NCBI RefSeq assembly: GCF_017893945.1
Contig: NZ_CP054257.1
Location: 1,736,001 to 1,800,000, forward strand
DNA from: Treponema parvum
GTDB lineage: Bacteria > Spirochaetota > Spirochaetia > Treponematales > Treponemataceae
Length of the DNA: 64,000 bases
Direction: 5' to 3'
The notes under the pieces are model-generated. The model did no database searches. It saw only the letters and a program-made list of their open reading frames with translations, and was not told the origin of the DNA. Each line of letters begins with the position of its first letter. Position 1 is the stretch's first letter. Shown in pieces: positions 43,806-54,371 of this stretch. The position numbers and the translations under genes are program-made.

Positions 43806-43863
43806 TTAAATGTTTTGGGATAGCCTTATGATAAAGCTGTCTCAAAGCGGCTAAAACATTTAA
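43806..43863 (+). promoter_or_regulatory. Long inverted repeat between toxin and antitoxin genes
   Basis: Arms TTAAATGTTTT (43806-43816) and AAAACATTTAA (43853-43863) are perfectly complementary over 11 bases. Inside, GGATAGC (43818-43824) can pair imperfectly with GCTGTCTC. No T run follows. It could partly terminate transcription after the toxin gene, act as an operator or stabilise the mRNA. Confidence 0.55.
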
Positions 43864-43875
43864 GAAGGGTCTATT

Positions 43876-44181
43876 ATGTTAAAGAAAAGAATGCCTAATG
43901 AAATGTTTGACGAACTCAAACAAAGTGTAAAAGAGGCGATTTCGATTGAAGAAGGAAAAATGAAGCCTTCACGGGTTTTTCACATTGAGCCTTTAGACAT
44001 CAGTGAAATACGTAATAAAACAAACAAAACACAAGAAGAATTTGCGGCAATGCTTAATGTCAGCGTCGGAACGCTGCGTAACTGGGAGCAAGGAAGAAGA
44101 AAACCTGCGGGAGCAGCTTTATCGCTTTTGAAAATCGTTTCAGCTGATCCGCAATATGTAAAGAATGTGCTTGTTACATAA
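43876..44181 (+). CDS. NadS-type helix-turn-helix antitoxin
   Basis: The 101-residue protein matches the NadS antitoxin pattern: FDELKQSVKEAISIEEGKMK, PSRVFHIEPLDISEIR, then an Xre-type HTH NKTQEEFAAMLNVSVGTLRN with WEQGRRKPAGAALSLLKI. It should bind the promoter dyad and neutralise the RelE-like toxin. GAAGGG lies eight bases before the ATG. The gene is followed by a strong hairpin at 44221-44257. Confidence 0.88.
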   Translation: MLKKRMPNEMFDELKQSVKEAISIEEGKMKPSRVFHIEPLDISEIRNKTNKTQEEFAAMLNVSVGTLRNWEQGRRKPAGAALSLLKIVSADPQYVKNVLVT

Positions 44182-44220
44182 AAATATTTTTACTTTTTCT
44201 TGAAAGTTAACGGCTTTTCA

Positions 44221-44261
44221 AAAGCCCTTTTGCATAAATAAAATACAAAAGAGCTTTCTTT
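44221..44261 (+). terminator. Terminator of the toxin-antitoxin unit
   Basis: AAAGCCCTTTTG (44221-44232) pairs with CAAAAGAGCTTT (44246-44257) apart from one C/A mismatch, followed by CTTTAT. The loop is AT-rich. Confidence 0.6.
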
Positions 44262-44367
44262 ATAAAAAAAGGAATTCAATCATTCTTCTTAGCTGCCGGA
44301 AACAAAGGGTTTTATTGCTTTTATATTATTAATTTTTTTAATACTGCAAAACAATTTTCCTGTGCGG

Positions 44368-44475
44368 TTGCAAAAAGAGCTCACAGACATTATTATAAAG
44401 TCAGCACTGATTATCCGAACGTGAATAAAGCGGCGTTTCCCGCTGGGCGACGGCAATCCGTCCGATTGCTTGCAA
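44368..44475 (+). promoter_or_regulatory. Promoter and structured leader of pta
   Basis: TTGCAA (44368-44373) and TATTAT (44391-44396) are spaced by 17 bases. The roughly 100-base leader contains possible hairpins AGCGG/CCGCT (44429-44444) and GCAAT/ATTGC (44455-44471). It could be a regulatory leader, but I see no known riboswitch signature. The rest of the 321-base gap 44182-44502 holds the terminator above and AT-rich sequence. Confidence 0.45.
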
Positions 44476-44502
44476 ATAAAAGTTATTTTTCGAGGGTTTG
44501 TT

Positions 44503-45528
44503 ATGAATTTTGTTGAAGAGATGAAAAAGAAGGCGCGCGAATACAAGAATTTTTTGGTATTGCCGGAAGGAACGGAACCCCGCACCGTTGTTGCAGCTGC
44601 AAAAATCGTTGAAGAAAAACTTGCGGGAAAACTCACCCTGCTCGGTAAAAAAGCAGACGTTGAAAAAGTTGCAAAAGACAAGGGCGTTTCTTTGGAAGGA
44701 ATTACGATAGTGGATCCTTCGTCTTCTGAATGGATCGATGATTTTGCCCAAGAGTATTTTGATCTCAGAAAGAAGAAGGTTGACGAAAAAGGCAATCCGC
44801 TTATGCCGCTTGAAAAGGCTCGCATTGAAATTCAGGATCCTATGCGTTTCGGCGCGATGATGGTAAGAAAAGGATTTGCGGACACTATGGTTTCGGGAGC
44901 GCTTTCTTCCACCGCAGACATGCTCCGCGCAGGGCTTACGATCATTAAAACCGCCCCAGGAACAAAGACGGCGTCTTCCTGCTTTGTGATAGACACGCAC
45001 GACAAAAAATGGGGACATGAAGGCCTTATGATCTTCGGCGATTGCGCGGTAAATCCCGATCCCGATGCGGAGCAGCTTGCCGATATTGCAATTTCTTCGG
45101 CAAAATCCTGCAAAGATCTGCTCGGCGTCGAGCCGGCTGTCGCAATGCTCTCTTTTTCGACAAAGGGTTCGGCAAAAAGCCCTTCCGTGGAAAAAGTTCA
45201 GAACGCTCTGAAAACCGTAAAAGAAAAGGCGCCTTCGCTTTTGGTTGACGGGGAACTGCAGGCGGATGCGGCTCTTATCCCTTCGGTTACGGCGCAAAAG
45301 GCTCCCGGATCTCCGATTGAAGGAAAAGTAAACACTATGATCTTTCCCGATCTAAACGCAGGAAACATAGGCTATAAACTCGTGCAGCGGCTGGCGCACG
45401 CAGACGCTTACGGCCCCGTCCTTCAGGGCTTTGCAAAACCTATTTCAGACCTTTCACGCGGATGTTCTTCCGAAGATATCGTAGTCACCTGTGCGATCAC
45501 GATGGTACAGGCGGGTAAAAAGAATTAA
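44503..45528 (+). CDS. pta: Phosphate acetyltransferase
   Basis: This interconverts acetyl-CoA and acetyl phosphate, part of acetate fermentation and ATP production. The 341-residue single-domain form shows ADTMVSGALSSTADMLRAGL, IIKTAPGTKTASSCFV, FGDCAVNPDPDAEQLADIAI, LVDGELQADAALIP and NTMIFPDLNAGNIGYKLVQR, ending in GCSSEDIVVTCAITMVQ. The ATG at 44503 has GAGGG seven bases upstream; the frame extends 11 codons earlier without a site. No ackA is adjacent. Confidence 0.96.
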   Translation: MNFVEEMKKKAREYKNFLVLPEGTEPRTVVAAAKIVEEKLAGKLTLLGKKADVEKVAKDKGVSLEGITIVDPSSSEWIDDFAQEYFDLRKKKVDEKGNPLMPLEKARIEIQDPMRFGAMMVRKGFADTMVSGALSSTADMLRAGLTIIKTAPGTKTASSCFVIDTHDKKWGHEGLMIFGDCAVNPDPDAEQLADIAISSAKSCKDLLGVEPAVAMLSFSTKGSAKSPSVEKVQNALKTVKEKAPSLLVDGELQADAALIPSVTAQKAPGSPIEGKVNTMIFPDLNAGNIGYKLVQRLAHADAYGPVLQGFAKPISDLSRGCSSEDIVVTCAITMVQAGKKN

Positions 45529-45586
45529 AGGTTCCTTAAAATGCGGAGTATCGAAAAGACTTCATATTCTATTCGGCCAAATATCA

Positions 45587-45752
45587 AGTTTTGAAAATAT
45601 CTGCTAGTAATACAATGCTTTCGGCGAGAACGTCGTTCGCTACGCTCACGGTAAATGCCGCGGTCGAGCTTTTTGAGAGAAATTCTTTAAGCATAACGCT
45701 CGAAGCGTCACGCAGCCGGAATCTCGCCTTGAGCATATCGTTTTCAAAACTC
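45587..45752 (+). repeat. Intergenic element with terminal inverted repeats, copy 1
   Basis: Left end AGTTTTGAAAAT (45587-45598), right end GTTTTCAAAACTC (45740-45752). It closely matches 57881-58039 (shared blocks ATGCTTTCGGCGAGAAC, GCCGCGGTCGAGCTTTT, GCATAACGCTCGAAGCGTCA and CCATTCAGTTA downstream). An open frame of 60 codons inside is not conserved in copy 2, so the element is not coding. It fills most of the gap between pta and the DEAH helicase and is preceded by CCTTAAAATGCGG, a linker also seen at 29853. Confidence 0.8.
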
Positions 45753-45812
45753 GCCATTCAGTTAACACACTAAAAGCGGCATAAACGAGTAAACGACTTA
45801 AGGAAAAACAAT

Positions 45813-48431
45813 ATGGCGGTAAATATCAGGCAAGATTATACAAAACTTCCCGTCTATGCGCAAAAGCAGCGCATATTGGACACTCTCGCGCAAAATCAGG
45901 TGATCGTAGTTCAAAGTCCAACAGGTTCCGGTAAAACCACGCAGATTCCCGTAATACTGCACGAAGCGGGTTATTCTTCAAACGGAATGATAGCCGTAAC
46001 TCAGCCGCGCCGCATAGCCGCCCTTTCGGTAAGCGAATTTATTGCCAAACAGCTCAACACCAAATTCCCCGGGCTTGTGGGTTACAAAATGCGCTTTGAG
46101 GACAAGACGGACAATACCACCCTCATAAAGATCATGACCGACGGAATTCTCTTGCAGGAAATGAAACTGGATCCGTGGCTAAGCAAGTATTCGGTGATCA
46201 TGGTAGACGAAGCGCACGAAAGAAGTCTTAACATAGACTTTGTTCTGGGACTTTTAAAACGCATATTGACCGAACGGAAAGATTTTAAAGTCGTAGTGTC
46301 TTCGGCGACAATGAACGCGGAAGCGTTTTCAAATTATTTTGACGGATGTCCTATCGTGACTATAGACACGATTACATATCCCGTTACGATCGTGTATGAT
46401 CCGCCGGCAATTCCCGCAAGCACTCTTACGCTCACCGCGACGGAAGCGCTTCTTGAAAAGATTTCCGTGATAATAGACAGGATCCTGGCCAATCGCAGCG
46501 GCGGCGACATCCTTATCTTTTTGCCCGGCGAAAAGGTAATAAAAGACTGCATGCAAAAACTTTATCACTCGCCATTCAGAAATAAAATTCACATCATTCC
46601 GTTATACGGGAGGCTTCCTAAAGAAGATCAGGAAAAAGTCTTTGAAAACGCTCCGTTCGGCAAAAAAAAGGTGGTAATTTCCACAAACATTGCGGAAACT
46701 TCCGTCACAATCGCAGGAATAACGTCCGTGATAGACTCAGGACTTGCGAAACTGAACTATTACAGCCCCAAGACCTTCACTTCGAGCTTGCAGGAAACGC
46801 CCGTTTCAAAAGCGTCATGCAATCAGCGGCGGGGACGCGCAGGCCGTACAGGGGAAGGAACGTGCTACCGACTTTATCCGCGCAAGGATTTCGATACGAG
46901 GGAAACATACACCCTTGAAGAAATTTATCGCACCGATTTGAGCGAAGTCGTACTCAGAATGGCTGAACTCGGAATCACCGATTTTGAATCTTTCGATTTT
47001 ATATCTCCGCCGGGAAAAGAAGGAATAATAGGCGCAGTAGAAACCCTCAACATGCTTAAAGCCCTTGACGGCGACAATACCCTTTCTCCCGTAGGCAAGC
47101 TTATGGTCCAATTTCCGCTAGAACCGAGGATCAGCCGCATAATAGTGGAATCGCTTATGTACTATCCCGACGTAACGGAACAGGTTCTTGTCGCGGCGGC
47201 TTTTTTGTCCGCTCAGTCTCCCTTTGTCCTTCCGCCGGGACAAGAGATGGACGCACGGCAGGCCCACCACGCCTTTCGCGATATACAGGGAGATTTTGTG
47301 ACATATTTAAAAGTCTATTCTCTTTATATCGCGCAGAATAAGAACGACCGAGAAAAATTTTGCGAAAAACACTTTCTTGACGCAAAGGTGATGGCTGAAA
47401 TAGAAAACATTGACCTTCAGCTTACCCAGATCGTAAGCGACATGGGCTTTCCCGTCTCTTCGTCCGGATCCCTTGACGATTATCTATGCTGCATAGGAGC
47501 GGGAATGATCCAATTTATATGCATACGCGACGGAAAAGAAAACTACAGAAGCCTTACGGCGGAACACATCACAATACACCCCGGATCGTGTATGTTCAGA
47601 AAGGATCCTCTTTACATAGTCGCCGGAGAGATTGTGCGAACAAGCAGAATGTTCGCAATGAGCGTGTCGCCTCTTACATCCGCTCTTTTAAAACGAATAG
47701 GTCAAGACCTTGAAGAAAAACTCATCGGAATACGAAAGAGACGCGTCAGAGGCGAAGATCGCGAAGCGGCGAAGGGAAAAAGCTTTGAAGTTATGCAAAG
47801 TGCAATTGCAGGAAGCGCAAACTCCCGGCGGCACAATAAAACCGAAAAAGACGAGGACATCGTCCGCTTCGGAGGCAAATCCTTTTCGCTTCAGAAGATC
47901 AAAGGCAAAAAAACATTGTTTCTTCCGTGGGACGTATTCAAATTTGCCGCAAAGGCCGAACAGGACAAAAATCTTTTAAAACAGATATACGGCCTGCGCG
48001 GTAAGATCGTTTTCGGCAACGGATATGAACTGCTTTCAGGCGAAAAAATGGAATTGATTTTTAAACTTGCAAAGGCGCTTGACCTTACGCCCGTAGACGA
48101 AGGACGTCAATGGAACAGAAAATTCAACATCAATATCAACGAAGACGGCGGAATCACAAAACTGACACAGACTCTTGACTATGTGCTTAAAGTAACTGCC
48201 GCAAAAACAAAAAGCAAGGAGATGGGATTCATAGGCCTTTTTACGGACGGGAACGGCACTTACTGGTTTAAAGTTTCGCGCGGATTTTCAACAGCCTTGA
48301 ACGAAAGTCTTTCTTCGCTCGAAGTCCTCATAGATGAAATAAACAGCGGCGGCGATGTTTTAAAACTCTCGGATTCGCAAAAAGAAAAGATAAACATGCT
48401 TTACAGAAGCCTTAGCGATCTTTACGATTAG
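45813..48431 (+). CDS. DEAH-box ATP-dependent RNA helicase (HrpA/HrpB-like)
   Basis: The 872-residue superfamily 2 helicase has Walker A VQSPTGSGKTTQIPVIL, Walker B MVDEAHERSLNIDFVLG (DEAH), SSATMNAEAF, IIPLYGRLPKEDQEKVF, STNIAETSVTIAGITSVIDS and QRRGRAGRTGEGTCYRLYP, then a ratchet/HA2 region (TLNMLKALDGD..., GKLMVQFPLEPRISRIIVES). Such proteins work in mRNA processing or ribosome rescue; HrpA and HrpB types cannot be separated here. The last 250 residues are unlike the E. coli OB domain and I do not recognise them. GGA lies ten bases before the ATG. Confidence 0.92.
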   Translation: MAVNIRQDYTKLPVYAQKQRILDTLAQNQVIVVQSPTGSGKTTQIPVILHEAGYSSNGMIAVTQPRRIAALSVSEFIAKQLNTKFPGLVGYKMRFEDKTDNTTLIKIMTDGILLQEMKLDPWLSKYSVIMVDEAHERSLNIDFVLGLLKRILTERKDFKVVVSSATMNAEAFSNYFDGCPIVTIDTITYPVTIVYDPPAIPASTLTLTATEALLEKISVIIDRILANRSGGDILIFLPGEKVIKDCMQKLYHSPFRNKIHIIPLYGRLPKEDQEKVFENAPFGKKKVVISTNIAETSVTIAGITSVIDSGLAKLNYYSPKTFTSSLQETPVSKASCNQRRGRAGRTGEGTCYRLYPRKDFDTRETYTLEEIYRTDLSEVVLRMAELGITDFESFDFISPPGKEGIIGAVETLNMLKALDGDNTLSPVGKLMVQFPLEPRISRIIVESLMYYPDVTEQVLVAAAFLSAQSPFVLPPGQEMDARQAHHAFRDIQGDFVTYLKVYSLYIAQNKNDREKFCEKHFLDAKVMAEIENIDLQLTQIVSDMGFPVSSSGSLDDYLCCIGAGMIQFICIRDGKENYRSLTAEHITIHPGSCMFRKDPLYIVAGEIVRTSRMFAMSVSPLTSALLKRIGQDLEEKLIGIRKRRVRGEDREAAKGKSFEVMQSAIAGSANSRRHNKTEKDEDIVRFGGKSFSLQKIKGKKTLFLPWDVFKFAAKAEQDKNLLKQIYGLRGKIVFGNGYELLSGEKMELIFKLAKALDLTPVDEGRQWNRKFNININEDGGITKLTQTLDYVLKVTAAKTKSKEMGFIGLFTDGNGTYWFKVSRGFSTALNESLSSLEVLIDEINSGGDVLKLSDSQKEKINMLYRSLSDLYD

Positions 48432-48476
48432 AATCTTTAAGCAAGCGCGCGGTCTTTTTATATCGCGGCAGCCGCT

Positions 48477-50177
48477 CTAGTCATCCAAATTTAATATCTT
48501 TCTCGCCTTTGTTTTAACGGCGGATTTTTTTTCGCTTTCGGCGATCGTTCGGACGATCTCATCCGAGCCGGAGTAGCGGCCTATCGCATACAGGTCAAGC
48601 CCTATTCCGCGTGTTAAAACGTCGTCGGATTCCAAGTATAACTTGCAGATTTCGGCAAATTGCGGGCGGAGGTTCTCTTCGGCTGCGTACTTTACGAATT
48701 GCTTTCCGAGCGAATAACGAAGCTGCTTACGCGTATTGTCTTTTATTACGCTCTTCGCCAGATCTAAAATCTCGTTTGCGACGCTTTTTTTGTGCTTCAT
48801 AAGGGCGTCGGAAGCCAAAGCCTTAGTGCCGTCGCCTGTTTTTTTGTCGGTCAGAAGTTCCGTTAAAAATTTGTTGCCTTCAGAGGTTTCAAGCTTCGCG
48901 ATGACAGGGTAAGAAGCCTTTTTTACCGCAGCTTCAGGATCGTTTTTTGCGCGGTATATGAGAGAAGGAGAAGCTTCCGTTATATCCAATTTTTCGATTC
49001 CGGCGATCGCTTCAAGGCGCACCTTATAATACGGATCGCGCAAGGCTTCGAGGAATACGTCTTTTACCTTGTCTTTTTTATAATTGGAAAGTCCTTTTAA
49101 AGCGTAGATGCGCAGGTTCGGATCCCTGTCTTCGAAAAGTTCCTTTAGAATGGGAAGAGATTCTTCTTTTTGCATGGCGCCTATGGATTCTGCGGCATAA
49201 CAGCGCACAAATACGTTTTCATCTTCATTTTCAACTATGTCCGCAAGTGTCTGCCATGTTTCTACGGCTCTTATGCTCCCCAACACCTTCATAAGAGTTT
49301 GACGCTGAGCCACGCTTAAGTCTTCCCGTTCAAGATACTGCGCCAAAACAGCGGCTTCTTCATTTCCGCCTATCGCGCCGATTGTCGTAAGCGCATTGTT
49401 AAAATAGGTTTCGTTGTCGTTTTCAAGGACTGCCATAACTGCGGGGATCGCAGCCTTGGACTTTACGGCGGCCGCATATTTAAAGACCGACGAAACGAGA
49501 TCGGAATTTTCATCATAGGGATCGTTTAAAATATCGACGGCGTAATCTTCAAGGCAAGGATCTTCAAGACCTGCAAAATAATCAAGAATCGCGATCCTTA
49601 TTCTGTCGCTCTTTGTGGTATAAAACAGGTCATACAGATCGTCTGTAAAACGCGGATCGTCGTTTGACGAAAGTTCTTCTACGAGCTTTACTATATCGGT
49701 TTCGATTCCGTACTTTATTGTGTCTTTCTTATCGTTTACAGCGTCTTTTCCTACGTCTTTTTGCTGTGCAATTTTAACTTTTTCGCCGTCCGGCTTTCGA
49801 GGACGTTTTTTTGCGGGGATTTTTGAAGGGCCGCCTGAAACGGAATTTTCAGATTCGGGCGTATCGGTGGAAAGCGCCGCGCTGTCGGCCGCACTACCGG
49901 AAGACGTACTCTCGGATACTGCGCTGCCGGAAGGCATGCCGGATGACACATCGCCGGAAGTCTCGCTGCCGGCAGGCGACACACTATTTTGATCCGCACC
50001 TTGATCTGCGGGCTCGGCGCCGGCGGAAGCTGCATTCCCAGACGTTGCGCTGTTTGAAGGCGGCGCGTTGTCCGGAGCCAATGCACTGTCAGACACCGCG
50101 CTGCCGGAATCCTGAGAAAACGCAAACCAAACCGATAAAAGCGCCGAAACCGCCGCTATGATTCTTTTATTTAACAT
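48477..50177 (-). CDS. Secreted HEAT-repeat protein
   Basis: The 566-residue protein has a signal peptide (KRIIAAVSALLSVWFAFSQ). A roughly 100-residue Ser/Ala/Gly/Asp low-complexity stretch follows, then a basic patch, then a run of HEAT repeats from about residue 150: RIAILDYFAGLEDPCLEDYA, AAVLAQYLEREDLSVAQRQT, VFVRCYAAESIGAMQKEESL, NLRIYALKGLSNYKKDKVKD and YKVRLEAIAGIEKLDITEAS. HEAT arrays are scaffolds for protein binding. The gene lies 26 bases after tgt on the same strand, so it is at the end of the lptF-lptG-tgt group. Confidence 0.82.
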   Translation of the reverse strand: MLNKRIIAAVSALLSVWFAFSQDSGSAVSDSALAPDNAPPSNSATSGNAASAGAEPADQGADQNSVSPAGSETSGDVSSGMPSGSAVSESTSSGSAADSAALSTDTPESENSVSGGPSKIPAKKRPRKPDGEKVKIAQQKDVGKDAVNDKKDTIKYGIETDIVKLVEELSSNDDPRFTDDLYDLFYTTKSDRIRIAILDYFAGLEDPCLEDYAVDILNDPYDENSDLVSSVFKYAAAVKSKAAIPAVMAVLENDNETYFNNALTTIGAIGGNEEAAVLAQYLEREDLSVAQRQTLMKVLGSIRAVETWQTLADIVENEDENVFVRCYAAESIGAMQKEESLPILKELFEDRDPNLRIYALKGLSNYKKDKVKDVFLEALRDPYYKVRLEAIAGIEKLDITEASPSLIYRAKNDPEAAVKKASYPVIAKLETSEGNKFLTELLTDKKTGDGTKALASDALMKHKKSVANEILDLAKSVIKDNTRKQLRYSLGKQFVKYAAEENLRPQFAEICKLYLESDDVLTRGIGLDLYAIGRYSGSDEIVRTIAESEKKSAVKTKARKILNLDD

Positions 50178-50203
50178 AATTCAATTTCTTTTTATAAAAT
50201 CCA

Positions 50204-51397
<1,194 letters not shown>

Positions 51398-51402
51398 TCA
51401 AT

Positions 51403-52479
51403 TTAAGTCCGCGAATATTTCAGCAAAACGGCGCTTAAAATCACAAATAAAAACACGGGAAACCACGCTCCCAAAAGAGGAGGTATGTAACCGAATTTTG
51501 CAAGCAGCATGGTGATCATCTGCGTTACATAGAACAGAACCGCAGCGCCTATGCACAAAAACAGACTTACAAGAAGAACGTTTTTTCGTGTTTTTCCGGA
51601 AAGTCCTACGGACAAAAATACTACGATAAATACGATAAAAGGAAACGCAAATTTTTTATAATAAACAGACCTCGCCTCCGCCGACGGCAGGCCTGTCCGT
51701 TTAAGATGCGCCAGATATTGGCGGGCTTCGCGTGTGTTTACTTCTTCCATAGAAACGGTATTGTTTCTGAACGTTTCTGGAGGTTCGGTAAGGCGCCTTT
51801 CAATTCCTTCTTCTATAGGAACGATTTTCATGCCGTCGTCAAAAACCTTGTATTCCACCGCCGACTGCAATTGCCACCTTTGTTCAAAACCGTCCCACAA
51901 CGCCGAATCCGCGGCGATAACACAGTCCGGCGTCCTGTCTTCGTTGCGCAAAACCAAATAAAGCTTATAAAGCTGCTGCCGGCCGTCGTCATAAAAATCC
52001 GCCTTATAAACTATGCGCCCGTAGTCCGAAAGAACGACGATTCTTGCGTTGCTCTTGGACTTATCTGCTTTTAAAACTTCGTTTTGAAGCTCAACTTTTT
52101 TTGCATAAAACGGAGCGGCTATACGGTCTTCAAAGAAAAACAATGAAAAACTCAATATTAGCGACAAAATCAAAAGAGGAAACGTAAATCTTCTGAGAGA
52201 AATACCTGAGGCAAATATCACAGTGAGTTCGTTATTGGCATAGAGGTCGCTTAAAACATAGGACGAAGCGAATAAAACCGCCGCCGGAACCGCATACCAT
52301 ACGGTCTTCGGCGCATAAAACAGCATTATCCGCAAAACATCCGGCAAGGCTGCCTGGTTTAAGATGAATTTCCATAAATTCATGAGCAGATCAACGAGCA
52401 AGAGCGCAAATGAAAAAAATAAGGCAGCCCCTATAAAAACGGACAAAAACCGCCTGTAAAGATACAAAACAAGTTTCAT
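51403..52479 (-). CDS. lptG: LptG-like LPS/lipid transport permease (YjgP/YjgQ family)
   Basis: The 358-residue membrane protein has helices near the N-terminus (FLSVFIGAALFFSFALLLVD), the YjgP/YjgQ pattern YAPKTVWYAVPAAVLFASSY and LTVIFASGISLRRFTFPLLI, a periplasmic beta-jellyroll (VVLSDYGRIVYKADF, DSALWDGFEQRWQLQSAVEY) and three C-terminal helices ending VILSAVLLKYS. LptF/LptG with LptB2 extract lipid from the inner membrane. Treponemes that lack classical LPS still keep this family, so the cargo may be another lipid. It overlaps lptF by four bases (ATGA). Order suggests LptG here, though F and G may be swapped. Confidence 0.82.
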   Translation of the reverse strand: MKLVLYLYRRFLSVFIGAALFFSFALLLVDLLMNLWKFILNQAALPDVLRIMLFYAPKTVWYAVPAAVLFASSYVLSDLYANNELTVIFASGISLRRFTFPLLILSLILSFSLFFFEDRIAAPFYAKKVELQNEVLKADKSKSNARIVVLSDYGRIVYKADFYDDGRQQLYKLYLVLRNEDRTPDCVIAADSALWDGFEQRWQLQSAVEYKVFDDGMKIVPIEEGIERRLTEPPETFRNNTVSMEEVNTREARQYLAHLKRTGLPSAEARSVYYKKFAFPFIVFIVVFLSVGLSGKTRKNVLLVSLFLCIGAAVLFYVTQMITMLLAKFGYIPPLLGAWFPVFLFVILSAVLLKYSRT

Positions 52480-53693
52480 TTTCGTATCATACCTATGTAA
52501 AACAAGGATCCTGCAGCGGCTATTATTATATTCGGAATCCACATGCTGATAAATCCGCCGTGTCCGCTCCTCGAAGAAAAAATTTGACCGAGGATCATGA
52601 CAGCCCAGTAAAACACCGAAATAAAAATTCCTATTATCAGCCCTATAGTCTGCCCGTTGTGCTTTCCGAAAATTATCGCAAGCGGAACGGCCAGCAAAGC
52701 AAAAAACAACGAGCCGAACGGCATCGAAAACTTTTTATTGTATTCTAAAACATACTGATTAAGCACTTTTTCAGGCGTGTTTTCGTCTTTTTTCATTTCG
52801 GAAATACGGCGAAAAAGATCGAAAGAAGTCATTTCTCTTGGATTTATGCCGCTCGGCTGATCGAAAAACGAAGATTCGAAAATATTCAAATCAACGGAGC
52901 GCGCTTTAAGCGTGTCGTAAGAAACCCTGTCCGCCTTATCCAAAAGCAATGCAAACGCATTGTCCATAGATATCTGCATGACGACGCCCCGCTGCCGCGA
53001 TTTTATTACGGAAGAATGTCCGGAAACTATGATCCTCTGATCGCCGTTCCTGTCAGTGTCGAATAAAATCAAATCCGAAATATCAGTGCCGCTTACGCCG
53101 CCGATTATGAGCGTAGAATCGTTAGTCCTTTTAATGGAATGAGGCTCGATTTCAACGGAAGGGTTTGACTGAAGGATGTTCCTGTAAAGCCGTAAATAGT
53201 TTATAGTGCCCAAGGGCAAAAGATAATCGTTTACAAAAAAAGATACTACTGAAATTATAAGACCGAGCGATAAGACCGGCGCCAAAATTTTTTTATAGCC
53301 CAGTCCCGAAGCGCGAATGATGAGTATTTCGTTGGAACTCATCATTCGTCCTATGCACATCAAAAATCCTACAAGCGTGGCAAAGGGCGCGGACTGAGCG
53401 ATTATAAACGGAAGGCAATATGTGACAAGCAGTATGACGTCCCCTACAGGAACTCTTTTTTGCAGAATATTTTCCGCCAAAAGCAATATCTGGTTTACGA
53501 AAAAAACCATAAAGAAAAACAAGAATGAAACAAAAAAATACAGCAAAAGTTCTCCGGCAAAATATCGTCCTATGGTATTGTCGGACAAAATATTCAAAGA
53601 TCCGGGTAAAAATATCTTTCTAAAAAAATAAATCAGAGCGCTTATAAAATTTTCAATAGCACCTTCGATTTTTTTCAAACGTTTTTCAAACAT
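52476..53693 (-). CDS. lptF: LptF-like LPS/lipid transport permease (YjgP/YjgQ family)
   Basis: The 405-residue paralogue of the next gene opens with an amphipathic stretch (KKIEGAIENFISALIYFFRK). It has FVSFLFFFMVFFVNQILLLA, TYCLPFIIAQSAPFATLVGF, SNEILIIRASGLGYKKILAP, a periplasmic domain with RTNDSTLIIGGVSGTD, and C-terminal helices including AVPLAIIFGKHNGQTIGLII. The ATG at 53691-53693 is used; a GTG two codons earlier is possible and no ribosome-binding site is clear. The ATGA overlap means it is translated with lptG. No lptB is in this window. Confidence 0.82.
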   Translation of the reverse strand: MFEKRLKKIEGAIENFISALIYFFRKIFLPGSLNILSDNTIGRYFAGELLLYFFVSFLFFFMVFFVNQILLLAENILQKRVPVGDVILLVTYCLPFIIAQSAPFATLVGFLMCIGRMMSSNEILIIRASGLGYKKILAPVLSLGLIISVVSFFVNDYLLPLGTINYLRLYRNILQSNPSVEIEPHSIKRTNDSTLIIGGVSGTDISDLILFDTDRNGDQRIIVSGHSSVIKSRQRGVVMQISMDNAFALLLDKADRVSYDTLKARSVDLNIFESSFFDQPSGINPREMTSFDLFRRISEMKKDENTPEKVLNQYVLEYNKKFSMPFGSLFFALLAVPLAIIFGKHNGQTIGLIIGIFISVFYWAVMILGQIFSSRSGHGGFISMWIPNIIIAAAGSLFYIGMIRK

Positions 53694-53750
53694 AATCACA
53701 TGAGCATAATCATATAACAGGGCAAAACTTACGCAAGGAAATCGGAAAAA

Positions 53751-54209
53751 TCAAACGCCGGTAGAACCGAATCCGTTTTGCCCGCGGTCGGTGTCGTCCA
53801 AAAAGGTTACCGTTTTAAAATCCGCTTTAACGACGGGCGCAACGACAAATTGCGCTATACGGTCTTTATCTTTGACCGTAAACGGCTCCTTTCCCAAATT
53901 TATAAGGATTATTTTTATCTCTCCGCGATAGTCGCTGTCGATCGTGCCCGGAGTGTTTAACAGTGTAACTCCGTTTTTGGCTGCAAGTCCCGAACGCGGC
54001 CTTACCTGTATTTCATAGCCTTCCGGTATAGCGCAGCTTAAGCCCGTAGGGATCAGCTTATATTCTCCGGGCGCTAGGACTACAGGCTCTTTTAAGCAGG
54101 CGTAAACATCGGCTCCCGAAGCGCCTTCGCTCTTATACTCAGGCAGCTTGGCGGAACCTTCAAGAACAAAAGGAATAATCGTTTTTCGATCCGCTTTTTT
54201 TTCGGCCAT
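53751..54209 (-). CDS. dut: dUTP diphosphatase
   Basis: This homotrimeric enzyme turns dUTP into dUMP. The 152-residue protein carries all five family motifs: [56 protein letters not shown] and [11 protein letters not shown]. Length is normal. GGAG lies before the ATG. It precedes lptF by 57 bases. The 162-base space to pnp carries a GGGCTG/CAGCCC dyad without a T run. Confidence 0.97.
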   Translation of the reverse strand: MAEKKADRKTIIPFVLEGSAKLPEYKSEGASGADVYACLKEPVVLAPGEYKLIPTGLSCAIPEGYEIQVRPRSGLAAKNGVTLLNTPGTIDSDYRGEIKIILINLGKEPFTVKDKDRIAQFVVAPVVKADFKTVTFLDDTDRGQNGFGSTGV

Positions 54210-54371
54210 CTGCAGCTCCTGATCTTTCGCCTAAACTCGACGGGCTGCCGAAAAAGCAACAGACTTTCAAGACAGCCCTTGAACCTTACTCATACATACA
54301 CCGATAGGTAATCGTGCGAAAGCCTTTACACGCCTATCCTGCGTTAATTGCGGAACAGGCGACATTCGGTT

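Noticed and set aside
44397..44502. Known riboswitch in the pta leader
   Set aside because: The hairpins are short and I could not find conserved cores of common riboswitch classes.
44401..45297. Open frame of nearly 300 codons antisense to pta
   Set aside because: It lies opposite a perfectly conserved gene, has no recognisable motif or ribosome-binding site, and its Phe/Arg/His-rich composition is what the complement of a Lys/Glu-rich gene gives.
45591..45773. 60-codon frame inside the terminal-repeat element
   Set aside because: The frame is broken in the second copy (57886 onward diverges after about 14 residues), so the element is not a conserved coding sequence.
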